From the NCBI GenBank assembly GCA_028641055.1, contig CM054063.1, forward strand, positions 43,381,136 through 43,445,135: a DNA stretch of 64,000 nt, written 5' to 3'. Source of the stretch: Alopecurus myosuroides (lineage: Eukaryota; Streptophyta; Magnoliopsida; Poales; Poaceae). Both the position numbers and the translations under genes were made by a program. Numbering within the stretch: position 1 is the stretch's first letter; each line of letters begins with the position of its first letter. Under the pieces are notes generated by a model. That model made no database searches, was not told where the DNA came from, and saw only the letters and a list, made by a program, of their open reading frames with translations. Shown here in pieces: positions 54,336-64,000 of the stretch.

Positions 54336-56995
54336 AGGATGTGCAAAAGTTTACTGGTTGTTTGGCATCTCTGAGCTGTTTTCTCGGCCGAATGGGCGAG
54401 AAGGCCCTGCCTCTCTACCAGTTGATGAAGAAGAGTGATAAGTTCGTCTGGACTCCACAAGCAGACGTGGCATTCAATGAGCTGAAGGCGATGCTGGGTA
54501 GCGCTCCCATCTTGGCTAGTCCGCTACCCAAGGAGCCAATGCTGCTATATATTGCTGCTACTAACCGAGTAGTCAGCATGGTGATTGTGGTAGAACGAGA
54601 AGAAGAAGGCAAAAGTGTGCAGCGCCCCGTGTACTATCTCAGCGAAGTGCTGTCGAGCTCCAAGCAAAACTATCCGCACTATCATAAGATGACCTACGGC
54701 GTGTACCTGGGCGCCAAGAAGCTGAAGCATTATTTCCAAGAGCACCCTATCACCATGGTGAGCTCTGCTCCCATCTCTGATATCATGGGCAACAAGGAGG
54801 CGAGTGACAGAGTAGCCAAGTGGGCGATTGAGCTAGCCGCGTACGCTCCCGCGTATGCGAGAAGAGAAGCTATCAAGTCTCAGATTCTGGCGGAGTTTCT
54901 GGTGGACTGGGCCGAGGTGCAGTATGAACCTCCTGCTCCAATTTCCAACTATTGGAAGATGCACTTTGATGGCTCAAAGGTGAAAGAAGGGCTTGGTGTT
55001 GGCGTAGTGCTTATGTCACCCAAGCGAGATCAACTCAAGTACGTGCTGCAGATACACTTCAAGGCATCGAACAATGTTGCAGAGTATGAAGCCGTGGTGC
55101 ACGGTTTGCGAGTAGCCAAGGAGGTGGGTGTGCAGCGCATCATATGCTATGGTGATTCTGATCTGGTGGTGCAACAAGTTTCTGGCACTTGGGACGCTTT
55201 GGATGCCAACATGGCATCGTATCGCTTCCTGGTGCAGTCTATGACTAGATTTTTCGAAGGCTGCGAGTTCCAGCACATCCACCGAGCAGAGAATGAAGCA
55301 GCAGACGAGCTGTCCAAGTTGGGGTCTTCTCGGCAATACATCCCGGCGGGAATCGCCTTGGAGCATTTGAGGAAGCCATCTATCAAGCCATCCCCCAACT
55401 CGGAGTCTATCTTCGTTCCTTCTCTGCCAAGCGAGGAAGCTGAGCCCATGGAAATTGACTGGGAGAATGCAACACAGAACACGGGGACTGCCGTTCCCTA
55501 CTCGGGGACTGTCGTTCCCTACTCGGGGACTGCCGTTCCCTACTCGGGGACTGTCCTTCCTTACTCGGGGACTGCCCCTCTCAACCCGGAGGCGGTCGCA
55601 TTCATTGAGGAAGTTCTCGCTAACCGATCAGGGCTTCAGAGGAGTGCTCCTAATCCTCCAGAGCAGCCAGAGGTACCCGTTCCAATGGAAGTGGACGAAC
55701 CAGTGTTTCCTACACGGGAGACACCAAGTTGGGCTATGCCCATATTATCCTTTCTAAAGGACGGTACCCTGCCAGAGGATGAAGTTGCTGCAAGACAGAT
55801 TCAGAGAAGATCCAAGGGATACACCATATTCCGAGATGAGCTGCACAAGAGAAGTGCCACTGGTGTGCTGCAACGTTGCGTAGCACCCGAAGAAGGAGAA
55901 GAAATTCTGGTGGAGATACACCAAGGAGAATGTGGGCATCACGCCTCTTCTCGGGCATTGGTCAAGAAGGCTTTTCGGCATGGCTTCTATTGGCTCACTG
56001 CCTTGAAGCAGGCTGAAGATATCGTGAGGAAGTGCAATGGCTGCCAAAGATTTGCAAGTAAGATCCACTTGCCTGCTTCCGAGTTGAAAACCATTCCCAT
56101 TACTTGGCCATTTGCTGTTTGGTGCTTGGATATGGTTGGTCCCTTCAAGCCGGCTAGAGGCAAAATGACTCACATCTTGGTCATGGTTGACAAATTCACC
56201 AAGTGGATAGAAGTGAAGCCTATTCGGAAGTGCGACGGAGCTACAGCTGTGAGTTTCTTGAAGGATGTGATCCTGAGATATGGCTACCCGCACAGCATCA
56301 TCACGGACAATGGCACAAACTTTGCTGAGGGAGCAATGGTGCGATTCTGCAAAGATAAGCATATCCGACTAGACGTTGCGTCAGTCGCGCATCCGGCCTC
56401 GAATGGGCAAGTTGAAAGAGCAAATGGTATGGTGCTGGCCGGCATAAAGCCAAGGCTGATTGAGCCGCTGCTGAATACACCTGGGTGTTGGCTAGACGAG
56501 TTGCCAGCGGTGTTGTGGAGTCTAAGGACTACCCCTAACCGGTCAACCGGCTACACACCATTCTTCTTGGTATATGGGGCTGAGGCCGTATTGCCAATAG
56601 ACTTAGAGCATGACTCCCCCCGAGTAACCCTCTACACTGAGGTGGAGGCGAGAGAAGCTCGAGAAGACGACGTTGACCTGCTTGAAGAAGCAAGAGAGCT
56701 GACTCTGTCACGTTCGGCTATCTACCAGCAAAACCTGCGGCGTTATCATAGCCGAAAGGTGAGCCCAAGGGTTTTCCGAGAAGGAGACATGGTCCTTAGG
56801 CTTGTGCAACGCACAGCCGGGATGCACAAGCTTTCTCCTCCTTGGGAGGGACCGTTCATTGTGAGCAAGGCTTTGCACAATGATGCATACTATCTAGTCG
56901 ACGTACAGCCATCCCAGAAGAACAGGGTAGACAAAGCTGGAGAGGAATCCAAGCGGTCCTGGAATGTAGCTCTACTCCGTCGCTTTCATTCGTGA
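54332..56995 (+). CDS. Tat element RT end, RNase H and integrase
   Basis: 887 open codons. The start covers the RT-thumb/RNase H-like region (VQKFTGCLASLSCFLGRMGE, RPVYYLSEVLSSSKQNYPHY). A second RNase H follows (MHFDGSKVKEGLGVGVVL, ICYGDSDLVVQQVSGTWD), with dual RNase H being typical of Tat. Then come a Pro/Tyr/Ser/Gly/Thr tandem spacer and integrase with an H-H-C-C zinc module (HQGECGHH, CNGCQRF) and the D-D-E core (WCLDMVGPF, IITDNGTNF, SNGQVERAN). The C-terminal end has the GPFIVSK/YYLVDV SH3-like fold text. The region is intact by itself but cut off from RT by the frameshift. Confidence 0.92.
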   Translation: MKDVQKFTGCLASLSCFLGRMGEKALPLYQLMKKSDKFVWTPQADVAFNELKAMLGSAPILASPLPKEPMLLYIAATNRVVSMVIVVEREEEGKSVQRPVYYLSEVLSSSKQNYPHYHKMTYGVYLGAKKLKHYFQEHPITMVSSAPISDIMGNKEASDRVAKWAIELAAYAPAYARREAIKSQILAEFLVDWAEVQYEPPAPISNYWKMHFDGSKVKEGLGVGVVLMSPKRDQLKYVLQIHFKASNNVAEYEAVVHGLRVAKEVGVQRIICYGDSDLVVQQVSGTWDALDANMASYRFLVQSMTRFFEGCEFQHIHRAENEAADELSKLGSSRQYIPAGIALEHLRKPSIKPSPNSESIFVPSLPSEEAEPMEIDWENATQNTGTAVPYSGTVVPYSGTAVPYSGTVLPYSGTAPLNPEAVAFIEEVLANRSGLQRSAPNPPEQPEVPVPMEVDEPVFPTRETPSWAMPILSFLKDGTLPEDEVAARQIQRRSKGYTIFRDELHKRSATGVLQRCVAPEEGEEILVEIHQGECGHHASSRALVKKAFRHGFYWLTALKQAEDIVRKCNGCQRFASKIHLPASELKTIPITWPFAVWCLDMVGPFKPARGKMTHILVMVDKFTKWIEVKPIRKCDGATAVSFLKDVILRYGYPHSIITDNGTNFAEGAMVRFCKDKHIRLDVASVAHPASNGQVERANGMVLAGIKPRLIEPLLNTPGCWLDELPAVLWSLRTTPNRSTGYTPFFLVYGAEAVLPIDLEHDSPRVTLYTEVEAREAREDDVDLLEEARELTLSRSAIYQQNLRRYHSRKVSPRVFREGDMVLRLVQRTAGMHKLSPPWEGPFIVSKALHNDAYYLVDVQPSQKNRVDKAGEESKRSWNVALLRRFHS
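55484..55577 (+). repeat. 21-bp coding tandem repeat (PYSGT)
   Basis: Five near-identical 21-bp units, each with CGGGGACTG and TTCCCTACT, encode GTAVPYS-like heptads between RNase H and integrase. Confidence 0.9.
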
Positions 56996-57653
56996 GCAAA
57001 AATGTGTATGTACTCTTAATTCTACCTTGCAATCTGAAATTGAACTCGGGGACTGCCCTCGTCCAAATTGCTCTAAGTGTTTCTACTCGGCTTTACTCTT
57101 TGCCTACTCGGTTGCTCTACTTCAAAGTTCGTAAGTATATTGAGTAATGTGTTTAAACCTACATGCCAACTCTTCGACTCTGCTGCTGTCCGAAACCCGG
57201 CTTCATGGCAAGCAAGAGAACAAGCACAAGGTCAATGAGCACAGGAAAAATTGCTAAGAAAAGGAAGAGTGCAGGAACCGAGTAGGGTGTCGTTTACTGC
57301 TGTTACTTATCGTTTCCTTTCGGCTAAGTGGTGGGCTGCGTTACTATGAATGTTTCTAAGTGGCTAAGTATTTGCAACTCTGCCTTTGGACTGTTGTGAC
57401 TCGAATACCAATAAAGCAGTAAACTGCGGGTAGAGCTGAGACGAAAAGAAAGAGTGAATAAGAAATGCAACTCGGGGACTTGCATGGAAACGCAACCCGG
57501 CATCGAGCCAGGGCCGCTCAAATTGACTAAGTTGAAAATAACAAATGTGGATAAAAACTGAGTAGCAAGCAAAAACATAAATAGTCTGATACATTTGCTC
57601 CCGGCATCCCGGGGATCTGATAGGTGTTTGAGTAAAAAGTTTGCAGGATAAAA
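56996..57653. other. Tat element 3' region, spacer
   Basis: No ORF. Contains two more CTCGGGGACT motifs (about 57044 and 57470). Confidence 0.7.
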
Positions 57654-60600
57654 TCATGTTGAGGTAGCGGTGTTGTCGGTGCTGGCCTTGGCTGCTTCAT
57701 CTTCAGTGATGGTCTTGGTCGCGTCTGCCTCCGAGCTGGCATCAACTGTCTTTGCAGCTTCCTCTTCGGCGCTGGCATTGGTCGCGTCCGCTTCCGAGTG
57801 GACGGGGACGGACTGCTCCATCTCGACGTCGTGCTTGGTGACTACCCGGTCAGAAGTGGCCGTGGCTACCGAGATGGTCCCTGCTGCTGAGGAGGAGCCA
57901 GAAGCTTGGGCGCGGAGGAGTAGCGTGTCGTCGAGGGCGGCTCCTGAGGAGGTGCCGAACTCGAGTGCGGCGGTGTCGATCTCCTCGACCTCCTCATCGC
58001 TACTCGCGACGACTGCAGCCTTCCCCTTCCCAGCCTTGCCGCCAGGAGACTCGAAGCAGCTCAAGTCCAGCTTGTCCAGGTCTGAATCTGCATCTTCGTC
58101 CTCCTCCTCGTCCTCCTCCACCTCGGTGTCGGGCTCGGTGAGGCCGTCGATGAAGGTTGCTGTATCAGCATATTCCGCAACCTCGTGCGCAACCAGCTTG
58201 CGGATGGTCCCGCAGTCGGGGTCTGTCTCCCACCTGGAATCGTCGCGCTTCTCGCGGATAATCTGCATGTTCAAGTTTTCGTACCAGGAGGCGACGCAGA
58301 GTAGCATCAAATCAGCACCCGCCCGAGCTCCCGAGGTGCGCCATTTCTTCAGTTCGGCCTTCACGCCCTGCAGCTTCAGAGCAAGCCCGCGGATGGTTGT
58401 CGGCGCGCTGTCCTGGGGCCAGAAGAGCTTATGGAGCTGGAAGCCGACGCGCACCAGATCGGTGCCCACGCCGGCTAGGCGTTGGAACTACCCTCGCATC
58501 ACCAAGATGCTTTCCTCGATCTCTGCTCTGGTGTCCGCAGGCTCGCCCTTCTCGATGCGAGCTGCTTGGGCCTTAGCCAGGGCAGGCGCGCAAGAGGACA
58601 CGATGTCAGGGAAGACTTCTGCAAAAACTATTGAGAGATTCAGCAACAAAATCAGAGAAGAGATAGAACCGAGAAGAAGAGATGCAGAAGAAAGAACACT
58701 TACGATTCAGATCGTAGCGAAGTCCCTGCAGCTGGCTCTTCCATGCTTCCTCGTTGGATACGTGCTTCTCCTCGAGCAAGCGGAGCCCATCCAGCTGGGA
58801 GAAGAGCTCAGCATTGGCCTTCTTCAACACCTCGCACTCGGCTTCGAGGGTTCTTTCCTTAGCTCTGGCTGCTGCTTCGTTCTTCTCCTTCTCGGCAGCT
58901 AAAGCCTTCTTCTCGGCAGCAATGTTGATGGCATCCTGGAGCGCTGCGCGTAGCCGGACTTGGAGGTCCTCCATCTCGGTGGCATGTTCCTTCTGCAGCG
59001 CTATGGATTGGCTCGACAGTTGTTGCTGCACCTCAGCAGGTTGGAGGCAGCTTTGGTGCTCCTCAGCAAATTTCTTGTGATCTTCTACGGAGAGCCAAGC
59101 AAGGTTAGCAGAGTAGCGAAGAAGCAAAAAACAAGACCAAGCCGAGTAGACGGCAACTTACCTTCTAGTCTCTTGATGGTGGCCTCGCCATTCTCGACAA
59201 ATGCACGGCAGTTCTCGTGCTCCTCAGCCAGGGCCTTCAGATTCGCTGCAGAGTAGGGTCAGTTAGCGCAAAAAGCAGAAGCGGGCGTAAACAACAAATG
59301 CATGAACCGCGTAGCTAGAAGCGTACCTTCAACTTCAGACAGCTTCAAGGTGATGTTCATCACGTCCTTGTCGGCTGCCTCGGCAGCTACCTTCTCTTTC
59401 TCCAGGGCAGCGATGCGTCTCTTGGCCACGGCGTGGTTCCAGAGTAGCCGACGATGCAAGTCGGTCCGTTTCAGAACGCTATTCTGAGAAGCAAAAGGAA
59501 AATGAGTCAGACAAAGAAGTAAAGATTCAACCCGAGAAGGCGGCTACTCGAGAGAGTATCCTCCTACTCGGCCAGAATCTCGGGGACTGGGTGATGGTTA
59601 AGGAAAAGGAAGACGAGTAGAAGAGAAGAAAAGTGCAACTCGGAGAGGATGAGCTAAAGCTTACCGCGTAAGACTGCTCGAGATCCTCTGCGTTCATGCG
59701 GTGCACGAACATCTTGGCAGCAAGAGTAGCAGCGTTGGAGGAGACGGTCATGGGTTTGTAACCCAAGTCCACCTTGTTCCAGTCGACGCGCATATGGTCG
59801 ATGTCGCCCAGATCGGTGCCATTCCATTTGGTGTTGCCGAGAACATTGCTGTCCCACTTGGCGTCAATAAAGCCGATCATGTCGAGTATTTGCTCGAGGC
59901 TCTAGGACGTTATCGCCTGGTCCTGAACTCCACGAGAAGCAATGGAGATGGACTTGTCTTGATTTAGGGCCGGGGGCGCGGAGTTCCCTGCCACGGCTTT
60001 CCTTCCTTTCTGAAGAGCAAGACTCCGATCCTTGGGGGAAAGGCCGATCTGGTGCTGCTGGCTAACCTTCACCATATAGTCAGGGTAGCAGGGCTGTTCG
60101 GCTGCAGCGGCGGCGGCAGCGGCAGCAACCACGCCAGGACCGCGAATCACCAACTGATCGGACTGGCCAGTCGATGTTGGCGGCGGCATCAAATCGGCAG
60201 CCCGCTTCTTCGCCTTCTCCTTCTGAGCAGTTGGCTTCGCGGCGACTGGTTTCTCGGTCTTCTGCTTCTCGGTCTTCCTCTTCTCAGTTGTCTCCTTCTC
60301 GGCAGCGTTCTTCTCAGCTGTCTCCTTCTCGGCAGCGTTCTTCTCGGCTGCCTCCTTCTCTGCAGCATCTTGGGCATTCGTCCTGGTGACCGGCCTAGCC
60401 GGAGGGCTGGCTGCAGCCTGGGTTTGCTGCACCGAGGAGGAATCTGGCAGGGCGCTACCTTGATCAGTTGGTGGCGCCAGGGGCGCGCTATCCGGAGCGC
60501 CATCTGGCTGGGCGCTACTCTGCGTGGCGTCTGGTTGCGCGTCGCTCAGAGGATACTGTTCCATCATGATCGTATCTTCTACCCGCTGCTCGGCAGCGGG

Positions 60601-62806
60601 ATTTTCTTGTTCGGCAGCCCCTGTGGCTGGCTGCTCCTGTTCGTTTTCGGGCCGCTCAGGGGCGGTGTCATCATGCATCTCCTGGTCTGGGACTTGGGTC
60701 TCCTCGGCGGTGTTAGCCGGAGGAGAAGGGGGCCTGCCCTGGTGAGCAGCATCCTGCGCTTCTGATTCTGCGCGGGACTGCTGCTCCAGCTCTGCATCTT
60801 GGGCGTCAGCAGGTGTCCGCTTGTGCATTGGCGGCATTGGCCTCATCGCCTTCGAGGTCGATAACCTTGTCAACATCGATGGCAGCATGTTTCTTGGCCT
60901 GGTCGGGCGCGAGAGCGGCGTCCGCATCCAAGGGAGCTCTGATGGGAAAGGTAAATTCAGAAATTAGAGGGAGGCAGAGGAAGATTGAGAGAAACAGCGA
61001 AGTACAAGAGTGGGAGTTAACCGAGAAGAAACTTACGCTTTGGTGGAGGGGATCGTTCGTCTCGTTCTCTTCACGACCTTCTTCTTGGTCGTCTTCTCGG
61101 CTGGCTTTTCTTCTTGGCGGGGGGCTCTTGGGCGCCACTGCCTGTCCGCTTGCGAGTAACAGGAGCGGCGACGGAAAGAGGATTGACCTCAATGGCTCCC
61201 TCGTTCGTTCTCGTTCTCGTCCTCATCTTCATCATCAGCGTCAGCTTCATCTGTGAATTCGAGAAGGAAGAGAAGCAGCTCAGAAACAACAAGCAATCGA
61301 TTAGCGCTTCTCGCATAACAGAAAGAAGAAAATTCAGTTACCATCGAACTCGTCCTCAGACCATTCACGAAGAGACGCATCTACGTGATGCTTCTCCGTC
61401 GTGGGGGCATGAGGAAGGTCAATCTTATCCGCGGTCTCGAAGGAGGCCTCGTCATCTTCTTCTCGGTCATCCGACCAGTTGCCTTCGAAGCGCTCAATGC
61501 TCTCTACAAGCTGGCGATCAAGGACCTGAAGAACAGAGAAACATTGCAAGTTAGCTGAATAGCACGAAGGCATTCTACCCGAAAAGGCGTGCAAACACAA
61601 AGCACACTAAGCCTAGGGAAGTTTGCCAACTCTTCTGCTCGAATGGGCGTGCAAACACAAAGAACACTAGGCCTAGAGAAGTTTGCTAAGTATCCTACTC
61701 GGAGAGGCATGCAAACATCAAGCATATTAAGCCTAAGAGTTTCTCCTAAGTATGCTGCCCGACAAGGCGTGCAAACACTAAGCACACTGAGCCTAGGCAA
61801 TTCTAATAAGTGCTCTACTCGGCACAGAATGCAATCGCTAGTCGCAGCAAGGAGAGGAGGCTATCTACTCGGATTACATATACTGGAAGCAGAATAAGGA
61901 AAACGTACCCGTGGAATCGGCTTCGTGCGGCTGAATGGGACGAACCCATACTGCCAATTGTCGCGGAGGCCTGTGGTCAGGATGGACCTTGCGTGCGCGG
62001 CGACGGCCGCGTTGCTAAGCTCGAACGTGGCCGTCCGAGTGAAGTCGCCGGGGCCTCCCAGGTAGCATATTGGGTGGGAGCGTTCTTGCAGAGGCAGCAC
62101 GCGATTCTTGATCCAGCAGGCGAATGGATCGTCGCTCTTGAGCCCTTGACCGATTAGGTAGGCGAGCCGCTCCTCCATCTTCATTGTGTTGCGGTCGTTG
62201 GAGGGCTTCGTCTTCCAATTCTGCCCGGATGGAGCTCGGTTGCTCCAAGCAGGCAGATTGATGCGGTCAGTTACCTTTCCCCCCCTCCGTGGCGGGGATG
62301 TTCTTCACGTAGAGGAAGGATTTTTGCCACATACGGACTGAATCCAAGCCCTTGATGCGAGGGTGGTTGGTTCCCGTCCGCTGCACCATCATGGCGCTGC
62401 CGGTGTCGGTTACCCGGCTGCCAGCGGCCGCGCCGTCCTTCTTCCCTTTGCTCTGTTGGCGGAGGTGGAAGTACTTCAACCAGGTGTCCGTCGTGGGGCG
62501 GACACCGAGGAAGGCCTCGCACACCACGGTGTGGTAGGCAAGGAAGACGACAGCATTCGGAGGGAGGTGATGCATCTGAACACCGAAGTGATCCAGGAAG
62601 GAGCGGAGAAAATCAGAAGCTGGCAAGCCAAATGCTCGCATGAAGTGCGCAAGGAAAACGACGTGCTCGCCCTCCCGCGGGGCCGGAACGATTTCGCCGT
62701 CGGACGGCCGGCACTGAACACCAGGAGGAACCCTCTGGGTGTTCACGAGCCAGGAACAGTCGTCGACGGTGACATCAGAACCAGCCCAGCCGGCGCGAGC
62801 GGCCAT
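57654..62806 (-). pseudogene. Antisense multi-exon ORF of the Tat element (Transposase_28 type)
   Basis: Reads opposite to gag-pol. The first exon (ATG 62806, or 62875 upstream) encodes MAARAGWAGSDVTVDD, VFLAHFMRAFGLPASDFLRS, VVFLAYHTVVCEAFLGVRP and WLKYFHLRQQSKGK, matching the 'putative gypsy-type transposon' (Transposase_28) family. Frameshifted continuation at 62184-61861 has LPLQERSHPICYLGGPGDFT. Later exon-like blocks are acidic (61528-61340), Ala/Glu/Lys repeat-rich (60830-59905), a conserved segment (GFIDAKWDSNVLGNTKW), coiled coils (59460-58700), then 58469-57654 ending in TGA. TAG at 58488-58490 interrupts the last block. Known from Grande and related Tat elements; its role is unknown. 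Exon limits are approximate. Confidence 0.75.
61573..61830. repeat. 60-bp minisatellite in the Tat 3' region
   Basis: Four full copies and a partial fifth with exactly 60-bp period. Each unit contains GGCGTGCAAACAC, AAGCACACTAAGCCTA and CTACTCGG-like segments. It falls in a presumed intron of the antisense gene. Confidence 0.9.
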
Positions 62807-62875
62807 GGCAACGAGTGAGAAAGTGGCGGAAAGTTGGAAGAACCGGGTGGAGAGAATGAATCCGCGGCGGCGCAA

Positions 62876-63500
62876 AGAGTTGCGCGGCGGCGGAGAGCTC
62901 GGCGGCGGAGAAGAAACAGAGAGGCGAAAGAGGAAAAGTACGGAGGAAGGAGAAAAGGAAGTTACCGATGGGGGTATTTATATCCTCTCCCCGGATTACC
63001 GTTACCATCGGGGTAGTGGGATCGATCGTGGCCATAACTCTCGTGTGGTGGGGTCTGTGGCCGGTTAGAAACGCACACAACCGCGGAACGCGCGCGTAAC
63101 GGCCGCAATTGATCCCACGACCAGATCGTGGCCTATTATTACGCTTGATGGGACATGACGAGCTGGTGGGCCCACTCCGTGAAAACTGGGCGCGTGGCAC
63201 GTCGTGTCCTGGGCAACGAGACGACGGGGGCGCGGATGCTTGACACGTGTCCAGTTGCAGCACGGAAGGCTGGATTGTGCTCTGCGCTGCAGAGACTCAG
63301 TTTGAGAAAATTCTCTAAGTCTTTTTACTCGGTTGCAGAGAAGAAACCTAGCTCTATTCGGAAGAGAGGAAACTCAAGGTACTTTCCGGAGTGCTACTCG
63401 GAGGTTTTACTTGGCATCTTGAGGTTCAAGAGTGGTGTTGCAAAGATTGGTTTTAAGCTGGCAGAGCCTAGTGAACGAGTTCGCAAGACTCTACCAGCTT
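62876..63500. other. Tat element 3' region upstream of the antisense gene
   Basis: No supported ORF on either strand. Probably holds the promoter of the antisense gene; nothing definite is visible. Confidence 0.5.
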
Positions 63501-63510
63501 CGGGGACTAA
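63501..63510 (+). other. Polypurine tract of the Tat element
   Basis: CGGGGACTAA directly precedes the 3' LTR start TGTCGGGG, the expected plus-strand priming position. Confidence 0.7.
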
Positions 63511-64000
63511 TGTCGGGGGGTTACCCCCGAGTAGGGTAAAGGCAAGTGGTAAAGACAAAGGTCAGAAGAGAAGTTTGGTCGAGTAGCTGCCTACCCGGTA
63601 AACTGCTACCCGGTCGACTGCTACTCGGTCTTACGGAAAGATGACCAGAAGAAGAATCAATCAAGTTCTGTCCATTCGAGTAGAAGAGTTGGCCCGAGTA
63701 AAACTGGCGGGAACCTACTCGGGCCAGAAAGTCAAAGGAGCCGTTCTGACACAGGATCCCGCGTATCCTGGGTCCGTACTTGGCACTATTCGAACCACTG
63801 TTCATCTGGAGCCGGCCTGCCTGACAGTGACAGTGTGGAAGCAGGCGGTCCCAGGATAAGGGGGCCCTACTCTGTGTTTGGCACAGTGATACCAGTCTGT
63901 CCCCTTGGTTTTGCCCAACGAATTTCCGGATGCAGCCAAGATTAGGAACCAAAGCTGTCAGCGAGAACTCAGAAGAAGGACGATGTGCACACTATGTCGA
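63511..64000 (+). repeat. 3' LTR of the Tat element (cut by window end)
   Basis: Matches 49190-49680 with 9 substitutions and 1 single-base indel by hand count. The window ends before its TATA box. Confidence 0.93.

Larger units (their letters stand above)
49190..64000 (+). mobile_element. Tat-lineage Gypsy LTR retrotransposon with antisense ORF
   Basis: LTRs start at 49190 and 63511 (the latter cut by the window end). Order: LTR, primer site, gag, protease, RT, RNase H, integrase, then 6.5 kb of 3' region holding a multi-exon gene on the opposite strand, then polypurine tract and LTR. Integrase after RT marks Gypsy, and an antisense ORF between pol and the 3' LTR is typical of Tat (Grande/RIRE2/Retand-like). 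Hand alignment of 490 bp of the LTRs gives 9 substitutions and 1 indel (about 98% identity), so the insertion is young, yet three TAG stops and two frameshifts break its genes. Confidence 0.9.

Noticed and set aside
57670..58902. 410-codon plus-strand ORF
   Set aside because: It is Ser/Ala low-complexity and is the shadow of the antisense coding blocks, which show conserved domain-like text.
60052..60765. 237-codon plus-strand Leu/Gly-rich ORF
   Set aside because: Mirror of the Ala/Glu/Lys repeat region of the antisense gene.

Overview
The window is repeat-rich plant nuclear DNA. It most likely comes from a cool-season grass (Pooideae, possibly wheat/barley/oat relatives). The evidence is layer upon layer of grass-type transposons (CACTA elements with CACTA-type ends and 3-bp target duplications, a Tat-lineage Gypsy element with an antisense ORF, a gag-only LTR element, long solo LTRs, an L1-type LINE, a hAT MITE) and almost no host genes. 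The only host-gene fragment recognised is the ANKRD13-like exon at the extreme left, which is frameshifted. No rRNA operon, tRNA gene, CRISPR or prokaryotic feature was seen.

Layout. 1-1825: broken ANKRD13-like exon and intron-like DNA. 1826-4066: a complete non-autonomous CACTA element (TSD ATT) carrying an intact two-exon 3'-5' exonuclease gene, an AT-rich tandem array and a 5S-rRNA-like segment. 5215-5617: right half of another CACTA element. 5618-16228: a minus-strand LTR retrotransposon with gag but no pol; its left (3') LTR lacks the outer 254 bp. 16229-17730: remnant of a CACTA second ORF, cut by that LTR element. 21340-32599: a large minus-strand CACTA element with a decayed TNP2 transposase, split by a 6.1-kb TG...CA sequence without coding capacity (23164-29280, TSD TTTCT), probably a solo LTR. 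33451-34036: a 293-bp tandem duplication. 34143-38447: a 5'-truncated L1 LINE with an intact 1193-residue ORF2 and a perfect 15-bp TSD. 38946-39074: a near-perfect hairpin hAT MITE with an 8-bp TSD. 41129-44002: LINE-like non-coding remnant split by a third CACTA element (41269-42604, TSD TAG) holding palindrome arrays, a GGTCAA array and a second 5S-like segment. 44378-47601: a second probable solo LTR (TSD AATAT). 49190-64000: a plus-strand Tat-lineage Gypsy element with both LTRs (the right one cut by the window edge), broken gag-pol and a multi-exon antisense gene with a Transposase_28-type domain.

How things fit together. This is a nested-insertion record rather than a gene neighbourhood. 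The order of events can be read from which element interrupts which: solo LTR into TNP2, LTR element into CACTA ORF2, CACTA into the LINE-like repeat. The most unusual items are the two CACTA elements of different families. Each carries a 5S-rRNA-derived block with conserved internal Pol III promoter boxes in the same orientation and at a similar place near the right end. One of them also carries an exonuclease gene with all its catalytic residues.
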